Positions 34,385 to 45,683 of a stretch of 64,000 nucleotides of DNA are shown one piece after another. Position numbers and translations under genes: made by a program. The stretch's first letter is position 1, and the number at the start of each line of letters is the position of its first letter. The DNA comes from Combretum micranthum (lineage: Eukaryota; Streptophyta; Magnoliopsida; Myrtales; Combretaceae), in assembly GCA_024138025.1 (NCBI GenBank), contig JAMXBD010000424.1, forward strand, positions 124,001 through 188,000. Reading direction: 5' to 3'. The notes beneath the pieces are model-generated. The model had not been told where the DNA came from. It saw only the letters and a list, made by a program, of their open reading frames with translations, and did no database searches.

Positions 34385-37379
34385 CTTAGAGCATATGAGC
34401 TCACTAATATAACATTTATTTATTTATTTCTCTCTTACAATTTTATTATTTCATGCTATTATATTAAGGCTAATCTTTCTAGTCTTAGACTTGTCGTCAT
34501 CAAGTCAAAATAATTTTTTTTCTTTCTTTTTGGACTTGTCAATAATCTAATCCGGAAGCCTTGAAATAAATCTAAGACTCTCATATTTTCTTATTTTCTT
34601 AAAGGACTTGCTCATACTAAGTCTGGGAAGTCTTGATATCGGTTAAGACTTTCCAATACTTGACTTTTATTATGTGTTATTTCACTATCTTTCATCTTTC
34701 ATATTAATTATTTTTTTGTCATGTTATTTAATTATAAACTCATGTTCATGCATAACCATTTTGTTGTTGTCTTAATAAAAATAAGAGAATTTCTTTCTTT
34801 GATAAAGAAAATAAGTTAAGCTCGCTATAAAAATGTAATTTTATCACTTAGAAAAAGTTCTATTAAAATTTAGAATTTTTTCCAACAAAATGCTTTTTCA
34901 TAAATTTTGGACAAGTTCATCATAGGTTTTAAGTTGTTATTATGCAAGGCTTCTTCCAAGATTAACTAAGTAATTATTTACTCTCTTTTCAAACTACCAA
35001 AATAAAATTTATAATTTAAAACCTTAAGGTTGATAATTCTTTATTATATCATTTTTTCTTAAAAACTTATTTATAAGATTATCACAAACACTTTAGCAAA
35101 CACTAAGACTTAAACAACTTTTCTAAGTCAAGTTTGAAATCAACTTACTAATTAAAAATCCACTTAGGAATAAATCGGTGTACAACTTAAGGAACTAAGT
35201 TTTATGAAGTAAAAATTCATTTTCTTTTATAAAATTAAGAAACAATAGTTATAATGAATAGGCACTCACTTGTAGTAAACTAAAGATTTTTTCAACAACC
35301 CAAAAGGTTCATGTTTCGAAAAATAATTAGTTACAAGAAGTAATCATGAAAATAAAACATTTATAAACTCAAACTAAATATGGAAAAAGAATTTCTTTAA
35401 TTGAGTTTCACGTTTACAAATCTAATAATTAGAATTTTGTTGAAAGAACAAAACTTAAGAAATTCTTTTAAAGAAACTACACTTGGGTTTTTGTCACAAA
35501 ACCATGTTATATATAAAATAAATTGTTAAGCAAGAATTTGTGAATAAATATAAGATCTTGAAAATACATATATTGGATTATTTTTCTTGTTAATCAAATC
35601 ACATATTCACAAGATAGCAATTAAATCACAAGTTAAAGGATGACCTTCACAAAACTTTATCTTTCACAAAGTTATTTACAAATTTATTTTTGAGATAACA
35701 AAACTAGAATCATGCATATAATATGAGTCTATATTAAAAGAATTTTTCAACTATATAAATATTTATGTATTTGCTATAGAATTTTGGATGAAATAAAATT
35801 GAGAAAAATTACAAAGTGAGCCTAGAATTTCCGCGCTAGAGCTGTACCAACTCGTTTTCAAACCTGAATGACTTTGAATGTTAAAAATAACCTCAAAAGT
35901 AGATAGGTCTTTTTGAGTAGATACAAAATGATATTTTATATGCGAAATTCCAAGTTAAAATGAGTAAGTTATAACCATTTTAAGTTGGGATTTCACATAA
36001 TCTGAATTTTGCAAAAATAATCAAATAGAATTAGAAAGTTTAAGTAGAACTCCTATGAAATACTACCTGGGTATTTCTTTTGTTTAGATGACAAAGAATA
36101 CGGGATTTTCCTTCTTGAGGTTTACTACGATTAAGAAGATTACGATATGATGAGAGAGTTTTCCCTCTAAATTTCGTTACCTTACTTGTGCTTCTAGATA
36201 GTTGCGCTAGATCTATAGGTACAAGATAAAGTGGACATGTATGGGATATGGGTTTATATGTATATGCCTTTATGTATGCGTAACAATGGATGCTAAGCAT
36301 ATCAGAATCCACAAACGATTGTTTAAGTATATAGTTAATATTACATGTTACTTATGTGTATATGACGATTGTTTGATCATCTTTAAGTTTACCATAATTA
36401 TACTTAACCTTGATATAAATTAAATAGACACACATTGCATCAGTCGAATCACATCGTAAGGACTGCTACTCTTACACGAGGAATAGAAACGGCTAGAGGT
36501 CAAGCTCATTCTTAGGAAACTAAGGCGTACCGGGGATACATCCCAAGGATGAGCTATGCCGATCAATCACTGAAAGCATGTGCTCGAGGACTAGCAGTGA
36601 AGATGGCAAGGATTTTCGTAACTAAATTCCTCAACCTTTGATACAGAGGGGTAAATCTGTTCTATATGGTTTTCGATAACCATATATATTTGTGTAATCA
36701 TGTGATTATTGCATAGCATGCATAGCATATGCATGAAAATAAATAAACTTGTTTGCAATCACGGTGCAAAAAAAAGGGAATATCTCACTAAGTTCGTTGT
36801 AAGCCTACACCCCATAGGCTTTTGTTGAAATAGGTATGTTTGCGATTACATTCGAGGATCTGAATATTATGGAAATCATTGGCAATCTTTGAACTCTTGT
36901 GGAAGAAGTGGAAACATAGGATGGATTTACTTTCATGAAATTTCTTTATGAATTATATATGATATGATAATGTTTTAGGAGATTACTAGGAAGCATATTT
37001 GTGTAATCTTGAAGACATTAGCTGGGTATGCTGCTAAGAATTGTAATTGACTTTACTTATGTTTTACGTAAGTATTTATCTTGCCTTGTTTCTTATTTGT
37101 TATCAAAGTAAATCACATACTACTCATGCATTCCTTCTTATGTGTTTGTACGCCTTGTGCACAATATAAAGCCTTTGCATACTAGGGAAGTCATCCCAAT
37201 ACTTAATATTGTGTAAGACAGGCTACGTTTTGGATACCCCTTGGGCGTGACATCTAATGTTTTGATTTTATTTTTCTAGCCCCTTTCTTTCATTTTTGTT
37301 ATTATAATCTTCAAATAAATATATTTAATGGTATCATGTTTCGTGAGTAAATTATTGTGAACTATCAAAATCTACCTTA

Positions 37380-37691
37380 TCTACTATGTTAAATTTAATA
37401 CTTAAGTTTTGTATAAAATTTCAATTTGGTATTTGAAATCTAAAGTTTTGTGGATATTTTTATTACTACACTAATGTCATTTGCTCATTTGCTAACGTGA
37501 AAGAGACAACCTATCAAGCCTAGCCAACATTAAGTGGAGTAGTAAAAATTCAACAATAGCTTGTCTTTTTCGTATCAACAAATAGAGTAAACGATATTAA
37601 AAAAAATAGTAAAAATAGCTATAAAAATTTTGATTAGATATTAAATTAACCATTCAAAGTTTATGTATTAAATTCAATTTTTGTATAAAGA
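37380..37691. mobile_element. Possible Mutator-like MITE remnant split by copia insertion
   Basis: Words such as TGTTAAATTTAATACTTAAG (37387) and the inverted TTACTAAATTTGACA at 44698-44712, beyond the far LTR, look like opposite ends of one small element interrupted by the copia element at 37692-44688. The interior has TTCAAAGTTTATG-type words like those in the 19144 MITE. Ends are not proven. Confidence 0.35.
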
Positions 37692-38313
37692 TGTTGTGAC
37701 TTGTCAACGGAAATAGCAAATGCAAGGAAGATAAACAATAATAAAATGCGAACAAAACAAACAATAATAATTATCACAAGAAATTTAACGTGGTTAACTC
37801 TTTATTTGGACTACGTCTATTGTGGCCAACTTTGAAAAATTTTCTTCCACTACAAAGAGAGAATCTAGAACTCAAAAAATACAAGATTAACAATTGAAAA
37901 AAAAAAAGCCCCCAAAATAGTGACACTCAAGTGTTTACCAAATATCCAAATAACTTTACTATTTTGTCACTCACAAGAAAATTTTCTCATCCAAGAATTT
38001 TTCTAACCACATTTTTTTAATAACTCTCTCAATGTTTATCAAACAAAAGAGAATTTTTACTTTGGATTGTATCTTCATCTAAGCATGTGAATTGCTTTGG
38101 TTTGCTTTTCATACCACAACTAGCATAGCTATTTATGGCTTAAGGACTTAGGTTATCGAGTAATAGAAACTTGAAGACCAAGTCCTTCTAATTCCATGTG
38201 AGAAAGATGAAACTTGGGGATCAAGTTCTAATATCATCCAAGTTTTTCCTTTTTCCTTTCTTAATATAATGTTGTGGACCCTCATGTAGGACAGTAAAAG
38301 GGACTCACCAACA
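37692..38313 (-). repeat. 3' LTR of TNT1-like element
   Basis: It is 622 bp long. On the plus strand it starts TGTTGTGACTTG and ends CTCACCAACA. It is homologous to 43873-44688 over its whole length, except that the other LTR has an extra 192-bp unit. A purine-rich tract adjoins it on the inner side. Confidence 0.92.
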
Positions 38314-38328
38314 ATTCTCCCCTTACCA
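38314..38328 (-). other. Polypurine tract of TNT1-like element
   Basis: On the minus strand GTAAGGGGAGAAT directly precedes the LTR start TGTTGGTGAG, the expected copia arrangement. Confidence 0.85.
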
Positions 38329-38599
38329 ACTACATGGAGGGCTCGACCAATTTTGCTGCTATCGATAATATTCAAACTTTTCCCATAGAAAAGCCTAGGT
38401 TAACATGTTTGATCCATTTTCATTGGCACGGATTTTTTCAAGCAACGCCAATATCTTTAACACATTCATAATCTGGTGATATCTCATATCAATATGTTTT
38501 GATTTGTAATGAAAGAAGGAATTCTTCCTAAGGTGAATCGCACTTTGATTGCCACAAAACATCTCATATTTCTCTGGGTGGAAACCAAGTTTATTTAAG

Positions 38600-38880
38600 A
38601 ACTTATCTATTCATAGCAACTCCTTACAACCTTTGTTGCTATAATATACTCTATTTCAGTTGTTGAAAGAGCAACACATTTTTTTAATCTTGATTGCCAT
38701 GCAAAAGATAGCTCCCCTTGCAAATGAAATCAAGGATCTTGATGTAACCTTTCTTGAGTCAACGTTGCCAGCTAAATCTGCATCAGTGTAGCTAACTAAC
38801 ACAGGTTTTTCATCTCTAAAACACAAACAACTTTTGGAGGTTCTACAAAGGTATTGGAGAATCTCTTTCACTGTAGCCTA
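38600..38880 (-). pseudogene. Copia RNase H fragment
   Basis: The frame 38871-38656 reads MKEILQYLCRTSKSCLCF and then SYTDADLAGNVDSRKVTS, the conserved copia RNase H start, with its catalytic Asp in Y-T-D-A-D. The end LQK-C-x-ALSTTEAE is only partly visible (KKMCCSFNN then out of frame, near 38660-38590). Confidence 0.88.
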
Positions 38881-38899
38881 GTGTTCCTAAAATTTGAAA

Positions 38900-39900
38900 G
38901 GAACCAACTCACTACTCCAACTGAGTGAGCAATATCTCACTGTGTACACACTATGGCATACATCAAACTTTTAATTGCTGAAGTATATGGAACTTTATCT
39001 ATCTCATTTTTATCTCTCTATAAAAGGGCATTGCTTGGAACTCAATCTAAAGTGATTAACAAGAGGATAACTAACCACTTTATCCTTATCCATATTAAAC
39101 CTTTAAAGTATTTTCTCAATGTCCTTCTCTTTTGACAACCACAATTTATGGTGCTCTTGTCTTTATTTATCTTCATACCAATAATTTGCTTAGCTAGCCT
39201 TAGGTCTTTCATGGCAAAAGACTTGCATAACTGCTTCTTCAAACTATCAATCTCAAAAATATTTTAGCCAACAATTAACATGTCATTCACATAGAGTAAA
39301 AGAATAATAAACTCATCATCAAAGAATTTTTGTATAAGAACATATGGGTCTAAGGTAGTCTTCTTGCAGCCTTGCTCCCCCATCACAAACTCAAACTTCT
39401 TGTACTACTTTCTCGATGCATATTTCAAGTCATATAAGTTTTTCTTCAATTTGGTTCCCTTTTCTTCAAAACCCTATAGTTGTCCCATGTATATCTTTTC
39501 CTCCATATCACTATGAAGGAAGGTAAGCTTCACATTTATTTGCTCGATCTCTAGGTCGAGACTTGCTACTAATCCTAGCATTAAATGAATGGATGTTATT
39601 TTCACTACTAGTAAAAAATCTCATCAAATTTAGTCTCTTTCCTTTGGATAAATTCTTTGGCAACTAATCTAGCTTTGAATCATGGTTAGAGACTATATTC
39701 TTCATGCTTAATCCTAAACAGCTCTTTTTTTTCAAAGCCTTCTTGCCTTTCGGCAGCTTCACCAACTCAAAGGTTTTATTCTTATGTAAGGATTTACTCA
39801 TTTTGTATGGCCTCAATCCACTTCTTTCGATGTTCACTAGTCATAGCTTCTTCAAAAATTTCTGTCCCTTGCCAGTTAATAACACATACTCATCTTCAGG
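38900..39900 (-). pseudogene. Copia reverse transcriptase, active-site Asp lost
   Basis: It starts with KNKTFELVKLPKGKKALK (about 39830-39720) and continues through many stops. The catalytic box reads YVNDM (39279-39293) where the family has two adjacent aspartates, so the first Asp is now Asn. Downstream, KSFAMKDLRLAKQIIGMKIN (39242-39150) is the usual segment after the active site. This would have made cDNA of the element. Confidence 0.9.
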
Positions 39901-40199
39901 ACACTTAGTATAGCGTTATCTGACTCTTTTAGATCTTTGGAGAATTAGAGAATCCACTGGAGCTGGTGGCGCATCAGAATCCTCTTAGGGAATGTCGATG
40001 AGTGCTTCTTGATCCCCTATCTTAGGTTGATTGGTTTGTACATCATCTCCAACCTCTTGTGGCATTATTTTTGGAGGAATTAACTTTAGTTTTATTGAAT
40101 TGCCATTTTGATCTGGAAACATTTCTTCTTAGACTTCTTAATGTCTTTGATGGTCTTATCTTCAACAAACACTGAATCATGGCTTCTCACAAGCTTCTT

Positions 40200-41082
40200 C
40201 TAATCTAGATCATAAAACCTATAGCTAAATTGATCTTGACCAAAGCTAATAAACATGCGCTATCATATCTCAGCAACAAGCTTAGACCTCTCATCCGTAG
40301 GGATATGTACAAAGGCTTTGCATCCAAATTCCTGTAGATAATCATAGGAAATATCTTTTGTGACCATACACTCTCTAGAGTATTAAACTGTAAAGGAACA
40401 AATGATGAAATGTTCAATACACAAACTATTGTTAGTATAGCCTCACCTTAAAGTGTCCTAAGCAACTTTACATGTAAGAGTAAATATCTAACTCTCTCTG
40501 TCAAAGTCCTGTTCATCCTCTCAGCCAAACCATTTAATTGCATCATCTTCGAAGGTGTTTTTTGATGCTGAATGCCATGCTTTTTACAATAAGCATGAAT
40601 TGGTCTAGTGCACACTCCACCATTGTCTATTCAAACACACTTCAACTTCTTATTGGTCAGCTTCCTAACTATAGAAAGAAACTGCTTGAAAGCATTTAAT
40701 ACTTGATCTTTAGACTTCAAATCGATGTGAGAATGATCATCAATAAAAGTTATAAAGTATTAAACACCATTAAGTAACTTTGACATTGGCCCACACAAGT
40801 CTGAGTGTATTATTTCCAACACATTTTTCATTATGGAAGGAGGGGAAGTTTTAAAAGCAACTTTTTTGATTTCTTGTCAAACAATTAGCACACTTTTTCA
40901 AATGTCCAATCCAATCCAGGTAACACATTTTTCTTAGCTATGCAAGTCATACTTTTCTCAATCATATGACCAAGCTGCTTGTGCCATATCTCAACTATAT
41001 TATCATTCTCCATTGTGTTTATAGTATCTTGAGAGAGCATAAAGTACAATTTAGAGTACTTCTTTTCTTTAGCTACCACCAT
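40200..41082 (-). pseudogene. Copia integrase, catalytic D-D-E present but frame broken
   Basis: The N-terminal zinc region shows LYFMLSQDTIN and WHKQLGHM (H-x-H part), then C-A-N-C after a frameshift. The core holds IHSDLCGPM (Asp at 40799-40801), IDNGG (Asp at 40625-40627) and LNGLAERMNRTL (Glu at 40520-40522), with 34 residues between the second Asp and Glu as in the family. Stops lie before IDNGG and in the following W-G-E-A region. The C-terminal part continues to about 40200. Confidence 0.9.
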
Positions 41083-41089
41083 TGAACCT

Positions 41090-41380
41090 TTGGTGAGCTA
41101 CCACTAACCATTAAAGAAGATGTTGTAGAAACCTTGATCATCTAATCTACCAATTGAGATTACTTTTAAGCGTATATTTGAAATATTCCTAACATCCTTT
41201 AAGACTAATCATGTACAATTCTTTGTTTCTAGACAAACATCCTTTCCCTGCAACTTTTAGATAATTCTTGTTTGCCATTGTCACAACAGTAAAAATTGCA
41301 TAGTGTGTAAGATAAAAAGAATTCTCTTCAAGATGTAGCATGAATGGTAATACCATTGTTAATCACCTAACTGGTCTCAT
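41090..41380 (-). pseudogene. Copia protease fragment, active site lost
   Basis: The expected D-S-G-A of the aspartic protease is read here as N-N-G-I (41352-41360 for N-N-G), within the context HETS-stop-VINNGITIHATS. Conserved flanking words follow (REFF then YTL), leading to LKD and SIG pieces and the segment GSMVVAKEKK that joins the integrase. The enzyme would have cleaved the polyprotein; without the Asp it cannot. Confidence 0.8.
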
Positions 41381-41762
41381 GGATTACAAGATTGGCAATA
41401 TCCTCCTCATCATAGATAATGTCGAATTCCTCAACAACATTGGATTCATTATCATCATTTCTTTCATCTTTCTTCTGTTCTTTGCCTTTATTCTTCTTTT
41501 TGTCTTTCGTGAATTTTTCATAGAACCTTTTAATGTGACCATTTTTTGTGTAGTGATGGCACTCAACATTGGCATATTTAATTGACTTTCCTCTGCTCTT
41601 GTCCATTGGCTTTGGACCATTGGTTTGACACTTCCCCATAAATTTTGCAATAAGGATCCTATTGTGATGAAGAAGATGACTGTAATTTTCATCTCATGTC
41701 TTCATTAGGATCATTTTTGACAAATTCCATACTAACTATGTTCGATGTTGAATTTGTGAGTG

Positions 41763-43265
41763 AAATTTGTTAGGATTTCTAGAGACCGAAAATGATTTCA
41801 AACTATGCAGCATAATGAAAAATATTCCAAAAATCCCATAAGGATCCAAGCAATTCAACAAAATTGTCAAAGAGGTTTAGAACTATTGACCTCTCTTTTT
41901 TGCGAATAATAAAAAAAACCCTGATGATGCACTATGTTCCATCGAACTTAAGCATTACCTTTCCGCAAATACTCTCTATCGATATCCACATGAATGAACC
42001 TCCTTTCAAATCATGAACATAGGTGTGCATGCTAACACCTTCGAATTGCTACTGCTGTTCTTTTATTTTTCTCTCTATAGAAAAAAAAAATCTCATTTTC
42101 TCCATAAAAGTGTGTTTTTGTCTCTCTCTCTCTCTCTCAATATTTTCATATATTACATAAGAGAAGAGTTTAGCATATATATCTATTAGAATAAAACATG
42201 ATAATTTTTTTACCACTCTCATTCCTATGCTAGATAGGTAACTAAGATCCATTACCTTTTATTGGAAAATCGAATTTTAAAATAAATCTTTAATTCAATA
42301 TAAAACCCCACTTTCCGATTATGAATAAGATATTCTAATTAAGATAGTTTATAATAAATTTGGATACTTTCCAAATTAAATCATGTGTTCACATTAGTTC
42401 ATTCTTTGTCTATAATCCTATAGATTCATAACATTGACAATGAGGTTAAATCTTATTTCAGGCTCACAAGTCATAAGTGGCCTCTAACAAGACATTATTA
42501 TTACCCAAATTTAATGAAGGTTGTCAATCTGACATAATATAATCCATAACTTGTGTCATAATCCTTTTGTCACAAGATATTTAGATTGAACATAAGGCAT
42601 GGATAATGTCACCATTATATTATTCAAGCTCATATTTTGTCGATCTTTGAGTAGATTGATAAAACAAATGATATTGATCATACTATCAATTTATTTGAGT
42701 ACAACCATACATTTCTTAGTCTCAACTTATCAAGGAGCCTAAAGATATATCTCTCAGAACGAGAGAGATAAACCCATCTTAATCACTCATCTATCTCTAC
42801 ATGATTCACATTATACTCAAATCACAACCTTTGTAATTATCCAGTTAAAGATAATGTTTGATTGCATCAAACCAAAATGCTCCTCATGTTGGAATCCTTG
42901 ATGATTTTAAGTCTAAGAATTCGATGACATAGTTATGAGAATCACTTATGATATTAATCCATATAGTGATCTCGTAGTCGGTAGGTCTAGTACTTAATTC
43001 TCTAACATATACCTATGAGTTTGATTTATATCTCCATAAAAATAAACATTCCATGATTATCAATCAAATTTCATATTAGATTTAATTCATTATTGTTTTC
43101 GCAAGAATGAGCATCTAGGGACATTTAGAATAATTACGTGATAATTCATGGACATTATTAAAAAGTAAACATGCAAACGATATAATAATAAATACCTCTT
43201 TATTAATAAAATATAAGAACAACAATATCTAATGATTGACTTAGGGTAAAATCACTAATAAAATC
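41763..43265. mobile_element. Solo LTR nested in copia gag
   Basis: The body is 41768-43260 (1493 bp). It starts TGTTAGGATT and ends CACTAATA, so the ends are TGTTAG and CTAATA (one base from the perfect inverse CTAACA). Flanks are AAATT (41763-41767) and AAATC (43261-43265), a 5-bp target duplication with one change. Gag reading frames on both sides belong together in the family, which fixes this as an insertion. No coding sequence. A CT microsatellite lies at 42119-42139. Family unknown. Confidence 0.85.
42119..42139. repeat. CT microsatellite
   Basis: About ten TC units inside the nested solo LTR. Confidence 0.9.
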
Positions 43266-43859
43266 TTCGAAGTCTCCCAAGACTCTAATAAGGTGGCTAC
43301 CACTAGAAGAGCAAGTACCTCGTTGTCAAAATTTATGCTCATTCTTGATAACTATACTCACTACACTACCCTTGCAAATTGTTTAAATGATTTGGCGTAC
43401 AATACTTTATTTGGAGTAGCTTTGTTAAGTAAAACAATATGTTGTTATTAGTTTTACAAACATATAGCTCCTTTAGCTTGTTCCACTATGTTCATACATG
43501 AGTCTTGTTATAAACATGATTATACACATTGTCTTCAACAAATTGTTAGATAAAACCACATACTTGCTCAAACTCGAACTCTCATTCCTCATCTGTCTTG
43601 TCTTTAGGTTTAGAGGTACTAAACCTTGACAAATGTGTCTTTGTCACAATTAGGAGATCTTTCATATTGCTTCTTCATATATGGTAGTTCACACCATTTA
43701 AACCGATCATTTTGCTTGTCTTTGTCTCTATGACTTTTATAAGCGCCTAAAACTTTAAATGGATGAACAATGATCTAACTTATTTTTTAATGTAAACGAT
43801 TCACTATTTATTGGTAGCTACAAAGCATATGATAGGTGGATATTTCCACCCAAGTAAAT

Positions 43860-43872
43860 CTCTAATACCAGT
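43860..43872 (-). other. Primer-binding site (tRNA-iMet type)
   Basis: Plus-strand CTCTAATACCA next to the LTR start; on the minus strand this is TGGTATTAGAG, one base from the initiator-Met tRNA complement TGGTATCAGAG. Confidence 0.8.
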
Positions 43873-44688
43873 TGTTGGGACTTGCATAATAGAACTAATA
43901 AATGTGATGCGGATAAAAAAAAAATTGTGAGCAAAGCAAGCAATAATAATGATGGCACTAGAAATTTTACTTGGTTCACCTTTTATTTAGACAACATCTA
44001 TAGTGACAACTTTGAATTTTTTTTTCCATTAATGAAATTAGTAGGTTTACAAAGAGAGAAACTTCTCTAGAACTCTAAAGATACAAGATTAATAATTGAA
44101 ATAAACAAAAAATAAATTGTGAGCAAAGCGAGCAATAATAATGATGAGACTAGAAATTTTACGTGGTTCACCCTATATTTGGACAAAATCCATAGTAACC
44201 AACTTTGAAAATTTTTTTCCATTAATAAAATTAGTAGGTTTACAAAGAGAGAAACTTCTTTAGAACTCTAAAGATACAAGACTAACAATTGAAATAAACC
44301 TAAAATAGTGGCACCTAAGTGTTTCTCAAACACCTAAAAATGACTTCACTATGTCATCACTTATAAGAAAATTCTCCCATCCTAGAATTTTTCTCGCCAC
44401 ACTTTTTTAATAATCCTCTCAATCTTCATTAAGATAAAATAGAATTTTTACTTTGGATTGCACTCTTCATCAAAGCATATGAATTGCTTTGGCCTACTTT
44501 CCATGCAACATATAACATGCCTATTTATATTTTAAGTACCTGGCCATCAAGTAATAATAGAAAACCTGAGGACCACACCCCTTGTAATGCCATGTGAGAA
44601 ATATGAAACTTGGAAACTGAGTTCTAATATCATCCATTTTTTTTTAATATAATGTGGTGAACCATCATGTAGAAGAGACCTACCAACA
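43873..44688 (-). repeat. 5' LTR of TNT1-like element
   Basis: It is 816 bp long: on the plus strand it starts TGTTGGGACTTG and ends CTACCAACA. It matches the 3' LTR except for an internal 192-bp tandem duplication (43907-44098 and 44099-44290). Confidence 0.92.
43907..44290. repeat. 192-bp tandem duplication inside the 5' LTR
   Basis: Two units share ATTGTGAGCAAAGC, GCAATAATAATGATG, CTAGAAATTTTAC, TTAGTAGGTTTACAAAGAGA and AACTCTAAAGATACAAGA. The period is 192 bp. The 3' LTR has one unit only. Since both LTRs are copied from one template at insertion, the duplication arose after insertion, or by exchange with another copy. Confidence 0.9.
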
Positions 44689-44763
44689 TAAGGTTCAATT
44701 ACTAAATTTGACATTTATCCGTAATAATATAATACAAGTGTACGAATGATTGAAAATGAAGTA

Positions 44764-45418
44764 AAGGCATATAGACATAGGCACAGATCTGGAATCGAAC
44801 CAAATGAAATCAAAACTACCGGTTCTAGATCTTGAAATTGAGGAACCAAAATCGTTTCTTATGAATCCAGTTTGGTTCTATGGAATTGGCGGTTCCAAGT
44901 TCTGTTTTGAAACCGTGGAACCACATTTTTCTAAGTAAAAATAAAAAATAAATAAATGAATTTTAGTTTTTATAAAATAAATTTTAAATTCAAAATAATT
45001 ATTGGTTGTAAAAATTATTTAACCAAGTTTTTTAAAAAATGGCTTAGAATATGCATTTATTAATATACAAATACATCTCATATCCATAATAATTAGTAAT
45101 ATGAAATTGTAAAATACTGTAGAGGATAAAAAGAAATTACAATGCAAAAAATAGTCTCACCTTATAAAGAAATGAATTTTTCTTTTAGAATAAGTTTATA
45201 TGTAATAGAATTTATTAGTCATATGAAATAGTTTAAACATTAATAATTATATATTTTTAAATTTTCTCTAGCTTTCTCTTCTTTTTTTTTTTTCAATGGA
45301 ATTAGCTGAAAATTCCCAATTCAGTTCCTTAGCCGATTCTAGAACTGGCCAACTGATTCGGTTCTGGTTTAATTCTATTATTGGTGTAGATCAAACCATG
45401 CCTATGTCTAGAGGCACA
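44764..45418. mobile_element. hAT MITE with degenerate 8-bp TSD
   Basis: The body is 44772-45410 (639 bp). The ends are exact inverse TAGACATAGGCA and TGCCTATGTCTA over 12 bp. Flanks AAGGCATA (44764-44771) and GAGGCACA (45411-45418) agree at 6 of 8 sites, both differences being transitions. Subterminal GGTTC/GAACC repeats (CGGTTCTAGATC, GGTTCCAAGTTC, GATTCGGTTCTGG) are typical. The centre is AT-rich. No transposase. Confidence 0.8.
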
Positions 45419-45683
45419 TACAGTGATCAAGCCTAAATTTATAAGTATATGGAGAAAAACTTACTTAATAAATAGCAAGCCACAAAATGTTTATGTAATA
45501 TATATATATAATTGGAAATTTGACAGAAGATAATAATGAAGCATTCATAACAAGTGAATGGTGCTGACATTTGATCAATATTCATTTCAACCACATAAAA
45601 GCCATGGTTTCAAATGAATAATCCTTTGAAAATGTCATTAATGACTATCAAAGAGTAATAATAAAAGCGAAGTGTAGCAACAA

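Larger units (their letters stand above)
32166..37257 (+). mobile_element. 5.1-kb LTR-like unit with TSD TCTAA
   Basis: The body is 32171-37252 (5082 bp). It starts TGTAAACCCC, ends GGGCGTGACA, and is flanked by TCTAA on both sides (32166-32170 and 37253-37257). The ends are extended inverted repeats of the TGTnAC-n-CCC type seen in Ty3 chromovirus LTRs. A hAT MITE (33300-34015) is nested inside, so the original unit was about 4.36 kb. No gag or pol sequence was recognised, so a large solo LTR is the simplest reading; a gene-less element is the alternative. A pyrimidine-rich leader-like tract (34050-34160) may mark the transcribed region. Confidence 0.65.
38329..41380 (-). pseudogene. pol: TNT1-like copia pol polyprotein (broken)
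   Basis: Copia-order polyprotein remnant: protease (about 41380-41090), GAG-pre-integrase and integrase (41082-40200), reverse transcriptase (about 39900-38900) and RNase H (38880-38600). It is recognised by phrases of the TNT 1-94 type such as HSDLCGPM, KKHGIQHQKTPSK, NGLAERMNRTL, SLHKNKTFELVKLPKGKKAL and LCFRDEKPVLVSYTDADLAG. Many stops and frameshifts break it; most stops are TGG or CGA codons changed by single C-to-T or G-to-A steps. The protease and RT catalytic motifs have lost Asp residues. No product should form. Confidence 0.92.
41381..43740 (-). pseudogene. gag: TNT1-like copia gag, split by nested solo LTR
   Basis: Structural gene remnant in two blocks. The upstream block (about 43740-43266) reads MIGLNGVNYHI, then DEE-stop-EFEFEQVCGFI, MSINFDNEVLALLVVATLLE and SWET, the UBN2-type gag of TNT1-like elements. 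The frame is then interrupted by the solo LTR 41768-43260 and resumes as ISLTNSTSNIVSMEFVKND (41767-41700). The zinc knuckle at 41520-41561 has the form C-x2-Y-x4-H-x4-Y, both outer cysteines having become Tyr. A lysine-rich tail follows. Stops replace two Trp codons near the start. Confidence 0.9.
37692..44688 (-). mobile_element. Tork/TNT1-like Ty1/copia element, decayed, with nested LTR
   Basis: A nearly full-length copia element on the minus strand: 5' LTR 43873-44688, primer site, gag, protease, integrase, RT, RNase H, polypurine tract, 3' LTR 37692-38313. Without the 1.5-kb solo LTR nested in gag (41768-43260) it would be about 5.5 kb, the usual length of TNT1-type elements. The domain order (integrase before RT) is the copia order. 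Flanks are TAAAG (37686-37690, one base off the LTR start) and TAAGG (44689 is T), a possible degraded 5-bp target duplication. All catalytic genes carry stops. Confidence 0.92.

Noticed and set aside
36040..36312. 90-codon minus-strand frame as a gene
   Set aside because: It lies inside the long LTR-like unit and has no recognisable domain.
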